In this document: one piece after another, positions 9,871 through 19,110 of the stretch | Position numbering within the stretch: the stretch's first letter is position 1 | Layout of the letters: every line of letters begins with the position of its first letter | Assembly: GCA_008015505.1 (NCBI GenBank) | Contig: SSFR01000007.1 | Coordinates: 1 to 64,000, forward strand | Reading direction: 5' to 3' | DNA length: 64,000 bases | Source of the DNA: Pedobacter sp. | GTDB lineage: Bacteria > Bacteroidota > Bacteroidia > Sphingobacteriales > Sphingobacteriaceae | Translations under genes and position numbers: made by a program | The notes under the pieces: generated by a model | The model's input: only the letters and a program-made list of their open reading frames with translations | The model's database searches: none | Told to the model about the DNA's origin: nothing

Positions 9871-10854
9871 ATGAACAAGCTACATGAATTTTTGTTGAGG
9901 TATAGGCTTTACTATTTGTTTATTGAATGGACCAAACGATTGATTTTGCCTGTATTGGGTCATTTGCCTTTGTATGTGGTTGCTGGTTTTTTTTTAAGAG
10001 AGATTAATAAAGGTTCATTAGCGCATAAAGCCTCTTCTTTGGCTTACAGTTTCATGTTAGCTACTTTTCCTGCGGCAATATTTCTTTTTGCATTGATTCC
10101 CTATATTCCTATTAAGAACTTTCAGCAGCAATTGTTGGAATTAATTGATCTGGTATTACCTCAGAATGCTTATTTGGCTGTCGAGACTACTTTGAATGAT
10201 ATTGTCAAAAATCAAAATATCAAGCTACTGTCTTTCGGCTTTGTATTCGCGCTGTTGGTAGCCACCAATGGGATTCATAATTTGATGGAAGCATTTAATA
10301 AATCTTCATTAATTATAGAAACCAGAACATGGCTTAAACAGCGTTTGGTGGCGTTGGTTTTAACAGTATTGATGGCAATTGCATTGATTTCTGGCTTAGT
10401 TATTATCACATTGGGTGAATACTTTTTTGGTTTTCTAAAGGGTGAATTATTTTTTGAAGATGCTTTTTGGATACATGTGATTACAGTTGCTCGCTGGATG
10501 ATTTTGATAGCGATTTATTTCACCACAACCTCTATTCTATACCGTTATGGGCCAGCAACTACTGAAAAGTGGCATTTTTTTAGTGCGGGATCATGTATGG
10601 CTACCATCTTGGCACTTTTTACCTTTTGGGGGTTTGCCTATTATATTAATCATTTTAGTACTTATAACAAGCTTTATGGTTCGATAGGTACTTTGTTGGT
10701 TATTATGGTATGGCTCTATCTGAACTCCTATATACTCTTATTAGGATTTGAGTTTAATGCCAGTATTGATCTTTCTAAGCGGAGTGTCAAAACACCTCCT
10801 CTAATGAATCAGTTTAAGAATACAGCCTCTAATAGCTTGTCAATAGAGGAGTGA
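9871..10854 (+). CDS. YihY/BrkB family inner-membrane protein
   Basis: 327 residues with about six hydrophobic segments spread over residues 30-290. Family landmarks: A-S-S-L-A-Y-S-F-M-L-A-T-F-P-A near residue 55, N-G-I-H-N-L-M-E-A-F-N near 135, and Y-G-S-I-G-T-L-L-V-I-M-V-W-L-Y in the last quarter. The biochemical function of the family is unsettled; it was once misannotated as ribonuclease BN. Last gene of the plus-strand block, followed by the tRNA-Ser promoter. Confidence 0.92.
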   Translation: MNKLHEFLLRYRLYYLFIEWTKRLILPVLGHLPLYVVAGFFLREINKGSLAHKASSLAYSFMLATFPAAIFLFALIPYIPIKNFQQQLLELIDLVLPQNAYLAVETTLNDIVKNQNIKLLSFGFVFALLVATNGIHNLMEAFNKSSLIIETRTWLKQRLVALVLTVLMAIALISGLVIITLGEYFFGFLKGELFFEDAFWIHVITVARWMILIAIYFTTTSILYRYGPATTEKWHFFSAGSCMATILALFTFWGFAYYINHFSTYNKLYGSIGTLLVIMVWLYLNSYILLLGFEFNASIDLSKRSVKTPPLMNQFKNTASNSLSIEE

Positions 10855-10935
10855 TGGAAGGTTGATCCTTTTCTGAGTTCATGGAAGCTTTTAATTAGGT
10901 GCCTTATTTGTATTCGCGAAAAAGCCGAATTAAAA

Positions 10936-10966
10936 TTTGCATAATAAATGAGAGTTTGTACTTTTG
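10936..10966 (+). promoter_or_regulatory. Bacteroidota-type promoter of tRNA-Ser(TGA)
   Basis: TTTG at 10936-10939, a 19-bp spacer and TACTTTTG at 10959-10966 exactly match TTTG-N19-TAnnTTTG. The mature tRNA begins 5 bp further on. Confidence 0.85.
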
Positions 10967-10970
10967 CGCC

Positions 10971-11058
10971 GGAGAGTTGGCAGAGTGGTCGATTGCGGCG
11001 GTCTTGAAAACCGTTGACTGTCAAAGGTCCGGGGGTTCGAATCCCTCACTCTCCGCCA
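10971..11058 (+). tRNA. tRNA-Ser(TGA)
   Basis: Acceptor stem GGAGAGT (10971-10977) pairs with ACTCTCC (11048-11054), followed by discriminator G and an encoded CCA (11056-11058). The anticodon loop CTTGAAA places TGA at 11005-11007. The long variable arm is typical of tRNA-Ser, and the T arm GGTTCGAATC is canonical. Confidence 0.96.
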
Positions 11059-11106
11059 ACATAAAAAAGGCTTGTAATTTGACTATTACAAGCCTTTTTT
11101 ATGTTG
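11057..11106. terminator. Long bidirectional hairpin terminator after tRNA-Ser
   Basis: Perfect 22-bp arms (11057-11078 and 11085-11106) around a 6-nt loop; the stem core is AGGCTTGTAAT/ATTACAAGCCT with A- and T-runs at the base. The left arm begins within the encoded CCA. It can serve the tRNA and possibly minus-strand transcription. Confidence 0.85.
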
Positions 11107-11182
11107 GTTAATTTTGTTCGCTGTATTTTTTGTTCCACTCGAGTGCTCGCTTTGCTTTGCTTAGGTTTTGGTTTAGAGCTTG

Positions 11183-14044
11183 TTATATTTTGATCAGCTT
11201 GGTCTCGTAGACGGGTTTACCATTTAAGGTGATTTTGCATAGATATATCCCTGTGGGTAGCCAGGTCGCGGAGAACTCTTGATGTAGATTATTAAGGAGT
11301 TGAGAGTACATTTGCTTGCCATCCATACTATAAATAGCAAATTCGTACTCTGCTATTGTTCCACTTAGTATAGAAAACTGTTCATTAACCGGATTGGGAA
11401 AAAGAACAAACTGGGATTTATCGAGATAAATGGCAGATACTAGATCTGAGGTAATCTCTTTTCCTTCTGTTGTAGTTAGTATGACTCTATAGTATTGTAT
11501 TCCCTTTTTTGGTTGTTCATCGATGAATGCATATACTAATGAATTGGTGATTGCTTTCGAGCTAAATGTATTGAATGTGTCTAAACCAACTAGTTTTTGG
11601 CATTGAATTGTGCCAGTTAAACCGAGAGTAGAACCTAAACTGAGTGTTAATGTAATCGTATTGGTACCGATACGGGCCAATAAGTTCTCGATATAACAAC
11701 CGACCCCCTGCTGTCCAATATCTAATGTGAAGCCTTTAATTCCTTCAAGACCCGTAGCTCCTTGGGCACCTACGGCAAAATAGTTAGATGCAGTGGTTGT
11801 TTTGGGGATTTGTATTAATGTATCTGTTGTTGTAGTCAGTGCTTGTAGGGTATTGTTTCTCAGGTTGTAGATGGTGTAGCCAGTGTCACCTTCCTTTTTG
11901 TTCCAATGTAGCAATAGATCGCGTTCACAATTGTAGCCTACTTGAAATTCAGTCGGTCTAGAGATAGAAAAAGGCTGACTAATAAAATCTTGGTTATTAA
12001 TAGTCATCTTGAGTAATGCTTTGCTGAAGACATTGGGCGCTTGCCACTTATAGAGATTGGCGTTTGCTGAGATGGAGGAAGTAATCGATGTCCAGCTGAG
12101 TCCATTATCTAAACTATAGTACAAGGATCCCGGGCTGTTAAGATTGTTTTTAAATCGAAGGTAGTTCTGGTCTGCTGTAAATAGCTGATCTCCATTACTA
12201 GGGAAATACCATTCAAACTGATTGATGGGGGTGGATTGATAGCTGAAATGAAAAGTTTGGGCTCCTGATTGAATCTTATTTCCATAAACATGAACAGTGT
12301 ATGTGCCATCTTGTGGGACATCTATGGTAACTTGTTCGATATTATTTAGGTGATCTTTTTGTCTGGTTGCATTAGTCAAAATTGAGTCAGGAGAAGGGTT
12401 GAGCGTCCAAGGTAGTAGTTGATTACCGTGGGGGTCTTCTATCCAAAGGTCTAAGTCATTTACCAGGGCTTGCGGTGCGTTTAAGCTGGCGGGTGGATCA
12501 TTCCATGCAAGAGATATCTTAAATTCCTTAATTGACTGGTTTAGCTGGATGGGATAACTAAAATCTTGTCCCTGAGCGACCGATCCGGTTTTGAATCGGG
12601 ACTCGTCTATTGTTTTTAGGGCTTCCCTTGCATTTAACGTTCCAAATCCGCTATCATAATCCACATGTGGATGTCCAATATCGTCAGCAGAATTAATCAG
12701 GATGCTTTTCAATAGTGCTGTTGATGGCATTTGGTGAAATTTATCTTTATAATGTTGTTGCATCAGACATACGACTCCTGTAGTTAAGGCGGCAGCTTCA
12801 GAAGTTCCATCTAGACCATAAGCTGTTATTTCGGGCTTAACACGACCATCATAGGCTGGTCCTTTTGAGCTTAAGCGTTCAATGAGATTTTCTTGATTTG
12901 TACCACCTACAACCAATACGTTTTTAGCCTGCTTGAATGTTCCAGAAAGATTGGCATGATTCTGTAAACCGGCATACAGACCCGATGTTGGGCTGCTTGT
13001 GCCAACATTACCTGCGGAAAAAATATGCATGAGCGTATCTGTTTGATTAATTTGCTCGTCATATGCTTGAGCCTCTAATCCGTAGTAATTTTCAATATTG
13101 GTGCCATAAGAGTGATTTTGGGCGCTAATTCGGTTTTCGCGGAAGCTGGATGTATCATCGGGCAAGAGGTGACTAAAATCGGAATTGGTTAAATGTATCT
13201 CGGGTGCGACTCCCAAGCCATAGATAGAACTAGTCCCATTCCCGCCAATTAGGGTAGCTATTGTGGTAGCGTGTTCTGAAGGTATTATTGGTTGATTGCT
13301 CGTAGGGATTGTTCTACCTAAGAGGTCTAAGTCGCTTTTGTCATATTGGTTTTCTTTTATAGAAGCAATGATGCTTTGTCCCCGAAGTGTTGGAAATAGG
13401 GAGTGGACTCCGAAGATTTGATTGACGGAAAGATCTGTATTGCTAATGGAAAACTCTTCAACAGGTTTACGGCTGATTTCGGCAAACTCTACCCTTGGTA
13501 AAGCTAATAATTGTGGTAAGTATTGAGGGCGAGTGCGTATAGTGATGTAATGACCATGAATACTTAAAATACTTGCATATTTTTCTAACTCCGACAAGTT
13601 GATACCGACTGATACTTTTAAAATAAGTTGAACTTCTGATTTGGGCTGCTTGTTCCAATGTGCCAATAGGTTGTCGCTGGCCTTGTATCCGTCATTGGCG
13701 GGTACGCAATAATTCAATGCGTTATTGTGTATTGGATTATGATTGCTCCAAACAATATAGTGCTGATTTGAGAGCTGCCGAATAATTTTGACATCAGTTA
13801 ATCTTTTTAGGTCTTTAGTATCATTGACCTTGACTAAATAAGCCTTTGTTTCCTCTTGATTTTTCTCTTTTTTCTTGAGTAAATGATCAAAATAGACATC
13901 CCTTGGAGTTTGTTTTTGTGCGGTAGCACTTCTATAATTGATCGTTAAAAGAAATAAAAACAAAATATATAAACATTTTTTTTCTTTAAAAGAAAATTTT
14001 ATATTGAGTTGAATTGCGAGATGCCTTGTGTGCATAATTAACAA
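11183..14044 (-). CDS. Subtilisin-like (S8) serine peptidase with T9SS type A sorting domain
   Basis: 953 residues (an alternative start is three codons later). A signal peptide covers about residues 21-43. The S8 domain is at about 220-490: catalytic His258 in S-E-H-A-T-T, oxyanion Asn346 in S-A-G-N, nucleophile Ser415 in G-T-S-E-A-A-A. The usual catalytic Asp aligns with Glu231 (S-I-K-E-N), a substitution I believe recurs in this T9SS-linked S8 branch. A P/jelly-roll-like region and Ig-like segments follow. The last ~75 residues are a type A signal with F-P-N-P-V, the S-M-D-G-K turn and a Y-E-T-K-L-I-K-I end. A secreted or cell-surface protease is expected. Confidence 0.9.
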   Translation of the reverse strand: MLIMHTRHLAIQLNIKFSFKEKKCLYILFLFLLTINYRSATAQKQTPRDVYFDHLLKKKEKNQEETKAYLVKVNDTKDLKRLTDVKIIRQLSNQHYIVWSNHNPIHNNALNYCVPANDGYKASDNLLAHWNKQPKSEVQLILKVSVGINLSELEKYASILSIHGHYITIRTRPQYLPQLLALPRVEFAEISRKPVEEFSISNTDLSVNQIFGVHSLFPTLRGQSIIASIKENQYDKSDLDLLGRTIPTSNQPIIPSEHATTIATLIGGNGTSSIYGLGVAPEIHLTNSDFSHLLPDDTSSFRENRISAQNHSYGTNIENYYGLEAQAYDEQINQTDTLMHIFSAGNVGTSSPTSGLYAGLQNHANLSGTFKQAKNVLVVGGTNQENLIERLSSKGPAYDGRVKPEITAYGLDGTSEAAALTTGVVCLMQQHYKDKFHQMPSTALLKSILINSADDIGHPHVDYDSGFGTLNAREALKTIDESRFKTGSVAQGQDFSYPIQLNQSIKEFKISLAWNDPPASLNAPQALVNDLDLWIEDPHGNQLLPWTLNPSPDSILTNATRQKDHLNNIEQVTIDVPQDGTYTVHVYGNKIQSGAQTFHFSYQSTPINQFEWYFPSNGDQLFTADQNYLRFKNNLNSPGSLYYSLDNGLSWTSITSSISANANLYKWQAPNVFSKALLKMTINNQDFISQPFSISRPTEFQVGYNCERDLLLHWNKKEGDTGYTIYNLRNNTLQALTTTTDTLIQIPKTTTASNYFAVGAQGATGLEGIKGFTLDIGQQGVGCYIENLLARIGTNTITLTLSLGSTLGLTGTIQCQKLVGLDTFNTFSSKAITNSLVYAFIDEQPKKGIQYYRVILTTTEGKEITSDLVSAIYLDKSQFVLFPNPVNEQFSILSGTIAEYEFAIYSMDGKQMYSQLLNNLHQEFSATWLPTGIYLCKITLNGKPVYETKLIKI

Positions 14045-14072
14045 AATTAATTAACCTAAAATCAAAAAACTG

Positions 14073-14900
14073 ATGAAAAAAATCAAATTTTGCCTAGTAG
14101 CCAGTGCTTTATTAGTAGGTATCGCATCTTGTAAAAAAAATCAGCAGGTTGCAGGGCTTGCTCAGGAGAAGCAAAAAGTCCCTCAGGATGTATTGGCATC
14201 TATTAGTAAACTTGGATTTAGCACTGATCGGGTAATTGCGAAAGAAGGGGGTTATCTCGTGGAAGGTGATATCTTTTTGACCAAGGAAAATTTGGGTCAG
14301 CAAAGTCAAAGCCCTAATCTACGTATCGCGGATGTTGAGCAATATCGTACAACTAATGTGGTAAAGGTGCCTCGAGTAGTGACCGTTTCGGTATCTAACT
14401 TAACAGATCCATATTCTGTAGCAACAGATAGCGCTATTGCACGGTATAATGCGCTTAACTTGAAGCTCAAATTCCGTCGTGTAGATAGTGGCGGTGATAT
14501 TGACATTGTTGGCTTTGATGAACCTGCAGATGGTGATGGTTATATTACGCTAGGTTCTTCTGGTTTCCCAACTGCTAATGGAGCTGCCTTTAAGCACATT
14601 CAGATGAATACCAATCAGGATGCTTATGGACCTAATCCAGACATATTATACTTGACTACTGTTGTAACACATGAAATGGGACATTGCATTGGGTTTCGTC
14701 ATACAGATTACATGAACCGGGCATACAGTTGTGGTGGAAGCAGGGTGAATGAAGGTGCGGCTGATGTGGGTGCAATTAGAATACCAGGAACGCCAAGTAA
14801 AATAGATGCAAATTCTTGGATGCTTGCTTGTTCTAACGGGGGTAATAGAGTGTTTAATGCTAATGATATTATTGCACTAAAATATTTATATAAAAAATAG
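14073..14900 (+). CDS. M57-type zinc metalloprotease lipoprotein
   Basis: 275 residues. A signal peptide ends in lipobox G-I-A-S-C20, so the protein is probably lipid-anchored. The catalytic motif H-E-M-G-H-C-I-G-F-R-H gives His200, Glu201, His204 and His210, the extended HExxHxxGxxH zinc site of metzincin-like peptidases. The C-terminus has A-N-D-I-I-A-L-K-Y-L-Y. Size and layout match the Bacteroidota M57 ('HEIGH') family; substrates are unknown. It is divergent from the S8 peptidase, with the two starts 28 bp apart, so shared control is possible. Confidence 0.88.
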   Translation: MKKIKFCLVASALLVGIASCKKNQQVAGLAQEKQKVPQDVLASISKLGFSTDRVIAKEGGYLVEGDIFLTKENLGQQSQSPNLRIADVEQYRTTNVVKVPRVVTVSVSNLTDPYSVATDSAIARYNALNLKLKFRRVDSGGDIDIVGFDEPADGDGYITLGSSGFPTANGAAFKHIQMNTNQDAYGPNPDILYLTTVVTHEMGHCIGFRHTDYMNRAYSCGGSRVNEGAADVGAIRIPGTPSKIDANSWMLACSNGGNRVFNANDIIALKYLYKK

Positions 14901-14945
14901 GCTATTGTACTAGGTATACGCTCATTAACTTTTTGATAAATAATA

Positions 14946-14975
14946 AAAAGGGGCTGTATGATAGCAGCCCCTTTT
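14946..14975. terminator. Bidirectional terminator between M57 protease and serine hydrolase
   Basis: Perfect 11-bp stem AAAAGGGGCTG (14946-14956) with CAGCCCCTTTT (14965-14975), 8-nt loop, between two convergent genes. Confidence 0.85.
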
Positions 14976-14989
14976 ATGTTTACAGTTGA

Positions 14990-16201
14990 TCAATCTTCAT
15001 CTGTTTCTTTTTGCACGGCATTTGATATTTGTCCATTGGCTAGATATGCACCCTTGCGTACGATTGGCATACCCACGATCTGATATAGATTATCCAGTTT
15101 CAAAAGACTCCCATTGGTTAAATTACTTAGTAGGATAATGGTTATGTCTTTGTCCAAATCCCGTAGATAAATGTGTTTAAAGCCATGCCACCACCCTGTG
15201 TGATAAACAACCCATCTGCTATCCCCAGTAAAAGTTCGCCAACCATAACCATAACCAAAATGCCCTCTTTCTAGGTCATTATGACTCGTGTAAGCATCTT
15301 CTAATGTGGTATGTTTTAGTAGTTTGTCTTTTCGCATGCAACGGTCAAATAGGTATAAATCTTGAATCGTGCTATAAATTCCTTTATCACCAACAGGGCC
15401 ATCTAAAAAGTTTTGTGCTACTGATCTTCTCCAAACTTTATCATGCCCAATGACATCCACTGGTATTTTATTATAATCTACCTTGGAATATACATGGGTA
15501 TTACTCATGCCGCAGGGCTTGAAGATGTATTCTTGCATAAACTCGGCGTAGGGCTTCTTAGTGACTTTTTCAATAATACCGCCCAAAATCATAAAGTTTG
15601 AATTATTGTAATGAAAACGCTGATCGGGCTTGTAATAAGGTTTTGGTTTATATTGGGCAATAAGGTCCATGACATCTGTATTGGTCATTCCTTGGCGCTT
15701 TTTTTTCCAAATTTTGTCCGTAAAATATACATAGTTCATCAAGCCAGAGCGGTGTGTAAGTAGCATGCGAATCGTAATCCCATCATAAGGGAAGTTGGGA
15801 AAAAAATCTTTAACGTTTTGATCTAGTCGTAGTTTGCCTTTTTCTACCAACATCAAAATGGCAGTAGCCGTAAATGGCTTGGATACGGAAGCTAATTCAA
15901 ATACCGAATTTATTCTTAAGCTATCTCGACGTAAGTAATCAGCCCAACCGAATGTGTTTTGGTAAATGATTTTTCCATCTTTGGCAACCAAAATATTTCC
16001 GTTGAAGCCGTGTTTACGGTGTAGTTCTTGCATAAATTCATCAATGCGTTTATCTGCGTTCTTTGGGTCATAATTTAAGGCCGATCGATCAACATTATTG
16101 GTTGTGATATTTTTGGCATGCTTTGGGCCTGAAGAAACACAGGCGGTGAAAGAAAAGCATATAGCTAGGGTGAAAATTAGGCGATGTGAATAATGAGTCA
16201 T
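14990..16201 (-). CDS. Serine hydrolase, class C beta-lactamase/PBP-like lipoprotein
   Basis: 403 residues. Signal peptide with lipobox F-T-A-C21. The active-site signatures are S105-V-S-K108 (SxxK), Y198-N-N200 (YxN) and a C-terminal H-T-G-W-W-H-G in place of KTG. This matches the large 'serine hydrolase' family related to class C beta-lactamases, DD-peptidases and esterases. True antibiotic resistance should not be assumed. Likely acts in the periplasm, anchored to a membrane. No operon partner is evident; argS lies 38 bp upstream on the same strand. Confidence 0.9.
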   Translation of the reverse strand: MTHYSHRLIFTLAICFSFTACVSSGPKHAKNITTNNVDRSALNYDPKNADKRIDEFMQELHRKHGFNGNILVAKDGKIIYQNTFGWADYLRRDSLRINSVFELASVSKPFTATAILMLVEKGKLRLDQNVKDFFPNFPYDGITIRMLLTHRSGLMNYVYFTDKIWKKKRQGMTNTDVMDLIAQYKPKPYYKPDQRFHYNNSNFMILGGIIEKVTKKPYAEFMQEYIFKPCGMSNTHVYSKVDYNKIPVDVIGHDKVWRRSVAQNFLDGPVGDKGIYSTIQDLYLFDRCMRKDKLLKHTTLEDAYTSHNDLERGHFGYGYGWRTFTGDSRWVVYHTGWWHGFKHIYLRDLDKDITIILLSNLTNGSLLKLDNLYQIVGMPIVRKGAYLANGQISNAVQKETDED

Positions 16202-16239
16202 AAAATAAATTTTAAACCAACTCTGAATAAATTTTTTGA

Positions 16240-18015
16240 TTACATGCTATCGGGTACTGAAATACCCAATAAATGCATTCCTTTTTTAATTACTGATGCT
16301 GTTGCTGCTGATAGATCTAGTCTGAACTGTTTAAGATTATCTTCAGCTTTTAAGATAGGTTCTTCGTGATAAAATTTATTGTAGCACTTGGCTAGCTCGA
16401 AAGCATAATTGGCAATTTGGGCTGGATTATATTCTTTGGCAGCTATCTCGATAATCGAAGGGTATTGAGATAGTAGAACTAAAAGATCGCGCTCAATTAT
16501 TGTAAGTGTAGATGAGCGTTTAGTTTTATTGGTAGAAGCGTAACTAGCTTTAGTTAAAATGGAGTTGATACGGGCATAGGTATACTGAATGAAAGGACCC
16601 GTATGGCCTTGAAAGTCAATGGACTCATTGGGATCGAATAGTAGACGTTTTTTAGGTTCTACTTTCAGTAGAAAGTATTTGAGTGCACCTAAACCGATTA
16701 TCCGGTATAAATCCTTTTTCTTCTGGGTTGAAAATTCGGCAGTTTTGCCTAATTCTTCTGTTCGTTTTTGTGCTGTGGTTATCATTTCATGTATCAGATC
16801 ATCAGCATCAACTACAGTTCCTTCGCGTGATTTCATTTTACCTGAAGGTAGATCGACCATGCCATAGGACAGATGATATAGCCCATTAGCCCATGTTTTA
16901 CCCAGTTTTTTTAGAATGAGAAAGAGGACTTTGAAATGATAGTCTTGTTCATTGCCCACTACATACATGGATTCATCCATTTGAAAGTCGTTGTATTTGA
17001 GTTGGGCTGTCCCTAAGTCTTGAGTCATGTACACCGATGTTCCGTCTGCACGGAGAACTAATTTTTCATCCAATCCTTCGGCTGTTAAATCAATCCAAAC
17101 AGAGCCATCCGGCTTTTTGAAAAATACATTTTTGGCTAAACCTTCTTCAATGAGATCTTTGCCTAATAGATAGGTGTTTGACTCGTAATAATATTTGTCA
17201 AAGCTGATACTCAGCTTTTTATAGGTTTCCTCAAAACCGGCGTATACCCAGCTATTCATGGTTTTCCATAGATTGATGACTGCTTGGTCTCCATTTTCCC
17301 ACTTAATGAGTAAATCTTGTGCCTGGAGGATGAGTGGAGCATTTTTTTTTGCTTCTTCTTCAGTGGAACCTGCCGCTTTGAGCTCCTCGATCTGTTTTTT
17401 ATATGCTTGGTCAAAGATGACATAGTACTTACCTACTAGATGATCTCCTTTTAGTCCACTATTTTCGGGCGTTTCACCATTCCCAAAAAGCTGCCAAGCT
17501 AGCATGGATTTACAGATATGTACGCCTCGATCGTTAATTAAGTTTGCCTTAGTAACTTGATACCCATAGGCTGAAAGGATTTCTGCTATAGCATAACCTA
17601 TCAAGTTATTACGCACATGCCCTAAGTGCATGGGTTTATTGGTATTGGGTGAAGAATATTCGATCAAGATTTTTTTTCCATTGGGTGGAAATTGTCCATA
17701 ATCTGGCTTCAAAATATTTCCTTCTAGTAGACCCGTCCAATATGAATCGGTGATGGAAATGTTTAGAAAACCCTTAATGACATTGAATCCAGCAATTTCC
17801 TTGATTTGTTTTTGTAAGTATTCACCAAGCTCTAGACCCGTTTGCTCAGGCGATTTTTTCGATAAACGAACGATTGGAAAAGTGACCAGAGTAATTTGGC
17901 CTTCAAACTCTTTACGTGTTTCTTGTAAAACGATTTGCTCGAGGGGTAAATTCGTGTGATATAAATTGGTAATGGCTTGTTGGGCAGTTAGTTGAATCGT
18001 ACTTTCTAGAGTCAT
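16240..18015 (-). CDS. argS: Arginyl-tRNA synthetase
   Basis: Class I synthetase charging tRNA-Arg, 591 residues. The HIGH-type motif reads P-M-H-L-G-H-V-R-N-N at about residue 130, preceded by E-Y-S-S-P-N-T-N-K. The M-K-S-R-E-G-T-V-V segment typical of ArgRS occupies the KMSKS position. An N-terminal Arg-tRNA domain and a C-terminal DALR anticodon-binding domain (F-I-Q-Y-T-Y-A-R-I onward) are both complete. The gene lies between the arginase-family gene and the serine hydrolase on the minus strand. Confidence 0.97.
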   Translation of the reverse strand: MTLESTIQLTAQQAITNLYHTNLPLEQIVLQETRKEFEGQITLVTFPIVRLSKKSPEQTGLELGEYLQKQIKEIAGFNVIKGFLNISITDSYWTGLLEGNILKPDYGQFPPNGKKILIEYSSPNTNKPMHLGHVRNNLIGYAIAEILSAYGYQVTKANLINDRGVHICKSMLAWQLFGNGETPENSGLKGDHLVGKYYVIFDQAYKKQIEELKAAGSTEEEAKKNAPLILQAQDLLIKWENGDQAVINLWKTMNSWVYAGFEETYKKLSISFDKYYYESNTYLLGKDLIEEGLAKNVFFKKPDGSVWIDLTAEGLDEKLVLRADGTSVYMTQDLGTAQLKYNDFQMDESMYVVGNEQDYHFKVLFLILKKLGKTWANGLYHLSYGMVDLPSGKMKSREGTVVDADDLIHEMITTAQKRTEELGKTAEFSTQKKKDLYRIIGLGALKYFLLKVEPKKRLLFDPNESIDFQGHTGPFIQYTYARINSILTKASYASTNKTKRSSTLTIIERDLLVLLSQYPSIIEIAAKEYNPAQIANYAFELAKCYNKFYHEEPILKAEDNLKQFRLDLSAATASVIKKGMHLLGISVPDSM

Positions 18016-18048
18016 AAATATGTGTATTGTGGGCTGGGGTGAGGCTAT

Positions 18049-18996
18049 TCAATCATTCATCAGTGAATTAGTTGCTCGAACCAGTATTTCAAAGGCGTTT
18101 TCGGCCATTAAATTTTCTTTGTCTAAAGTGGGATTTACCTCTACCATTTCGAAGCAGCAGACTTTCTCGTTGGTCATTAAGCGGGCTACCAGATTCCCGG
18201 CTTCTCGTAGGGTAATTCCATTGGCTACAGGAGTTCCAGTTCCTTTAGAAATGGAAGCATCCATAGAATCCACATCGAAGGATACATAAATCAGATCACA
18301 ATGATCAAGTTGCTGAAGTGTATCAATTGCGATACGTTCTACGCCACGTTTTCGGATCTCTGTGGTAGTAAAGTTTTTTATACCATGTTTTTTTAGTAAA
18401 AAATCTTCCTGTGATTCGGTATCGCGAACAGCAATGTAAACCAGGTCTTTGTAAGTGATTTTAGGAGCGATATTGCCTACATTTTTTAATTGATACCAGT
18501 AGTTAATGGTTTCCTGATCAGGCTTGTTGATTTTACATTCGATATTATCTTCATCAAGTACAACTGCTAATGGCATGCCATGTATATTACCAGATGGGGT
18601 GGTATAAGGTGAATGGATATCTGCGTGAGCATCAATCCAGATCACGCCTAATTTTGTTTTTGGAAATGCTTTTTTGATCCCCGAAATGGTGCCTATGGCA
18701 CTACTGTGATCACCCGATAGCACAATGGGAAATTCTTTATTTTTTAATGTCTTGGCTAGTTCTTCAGCAATACGTTCTGCCATGGTTAATATGCCAGATA
18801 TTCGTTTCGCGTACGGATTGCCTGTTGATTCGAGTAAGAGATGATTCTCATTGGGTATTTCAATAGTTTTATGCGTTTTAAAATACCTACTGCCAAAGTC
18901 AAGGGCGGCTATTTTTATAGCATCGGATCCTAGACTTGCGCCGCGTGTCCCAGCACCAATTTCTGATTTAACTTCAATAATTTTTAAATCACGCAT
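18049..18996 (-). CDS. Arginase/agmatinase family ureohydrolase
   Basis: 315 residues. The binuclear manganese site is complete: S-G-D-H-S-S-A-I-G, W-I-D-A-H-A-D-I-H, S-F-D-V-D-S-M-D, and the closing E-M-V-E-V-N-P. The family hydrolyses arginine to ornithine plus urea, or agmatine to putrescine plus urea. Divergence from an arginine decarboxylase gene 115 bp away makes either substrate plausible; the order of motifs and the N-terminal G-A-G-T-R-G-A-S-L-G segment lean to arginase. Cytosolic. Confidence 0.9.
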   Translation of the reverse strand: MRDLKIIEVKSEIGAGTRGASLGSDAIKIAALDFGSRYFKTHKTIEIPNENHLLLESTGNPYAKRISGILTMAERIAEELAKTLKNKEFPIVLSGDHSSAIGTISGIKKAFPKTKLGVIWIDAHADIHSPYTTPSGNIHGMPLAVVLDEDNIECKINKPDQETINYWYQLKNVGNIAPKITYKDLVYIAVRDTESQEDFLLKKHGIKNFTTTEIRKRGVERIAIDTLQQLDHCDLIYVSFDVDSMDASISKGTGTPVANGITLREAGNLVARLMTNEKVCCFEMVEVNPTLDKENLMAENAFEILVRATNSLMND

Positions 18997-19077
18997 AAGG
19001 TAATTGTGTTGATGAAATAAATGAAATTATTTCTACTATTTATGTGATTGAACACAAAAAAACAATATCAGCTTTTC

Positions 19078-19085
19078 TATCTTTG
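19078..19085 (+). promoter_or_regulatory. Candidate -7 box for arginine decarboxylase
   Basis: TATCTTTG fits TAnnTTTG, 25 bp before the ATG at 19111. It lies inside the longer reading frame that opens at 19048, which supports the later start. No convincing -33 element. Confidence 0.5.
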
Positions 19086-19110
19086 CGCGGGCTTACAAAA
19101 TTATAAAAAA

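Noticed and set aside
10899..11111. 70-codon open frame over the tRNA-Ser gene
   Set aside because: It runs through the tRNA and its terminator; no protein similarity.
14990..16201. Antibiotic-resistance beta-lactamase
   Set aside because: SxxK, YxN and HTG motifs are shared by many esterases and DD-peptidases; nothing indicates a resistance enzyme.
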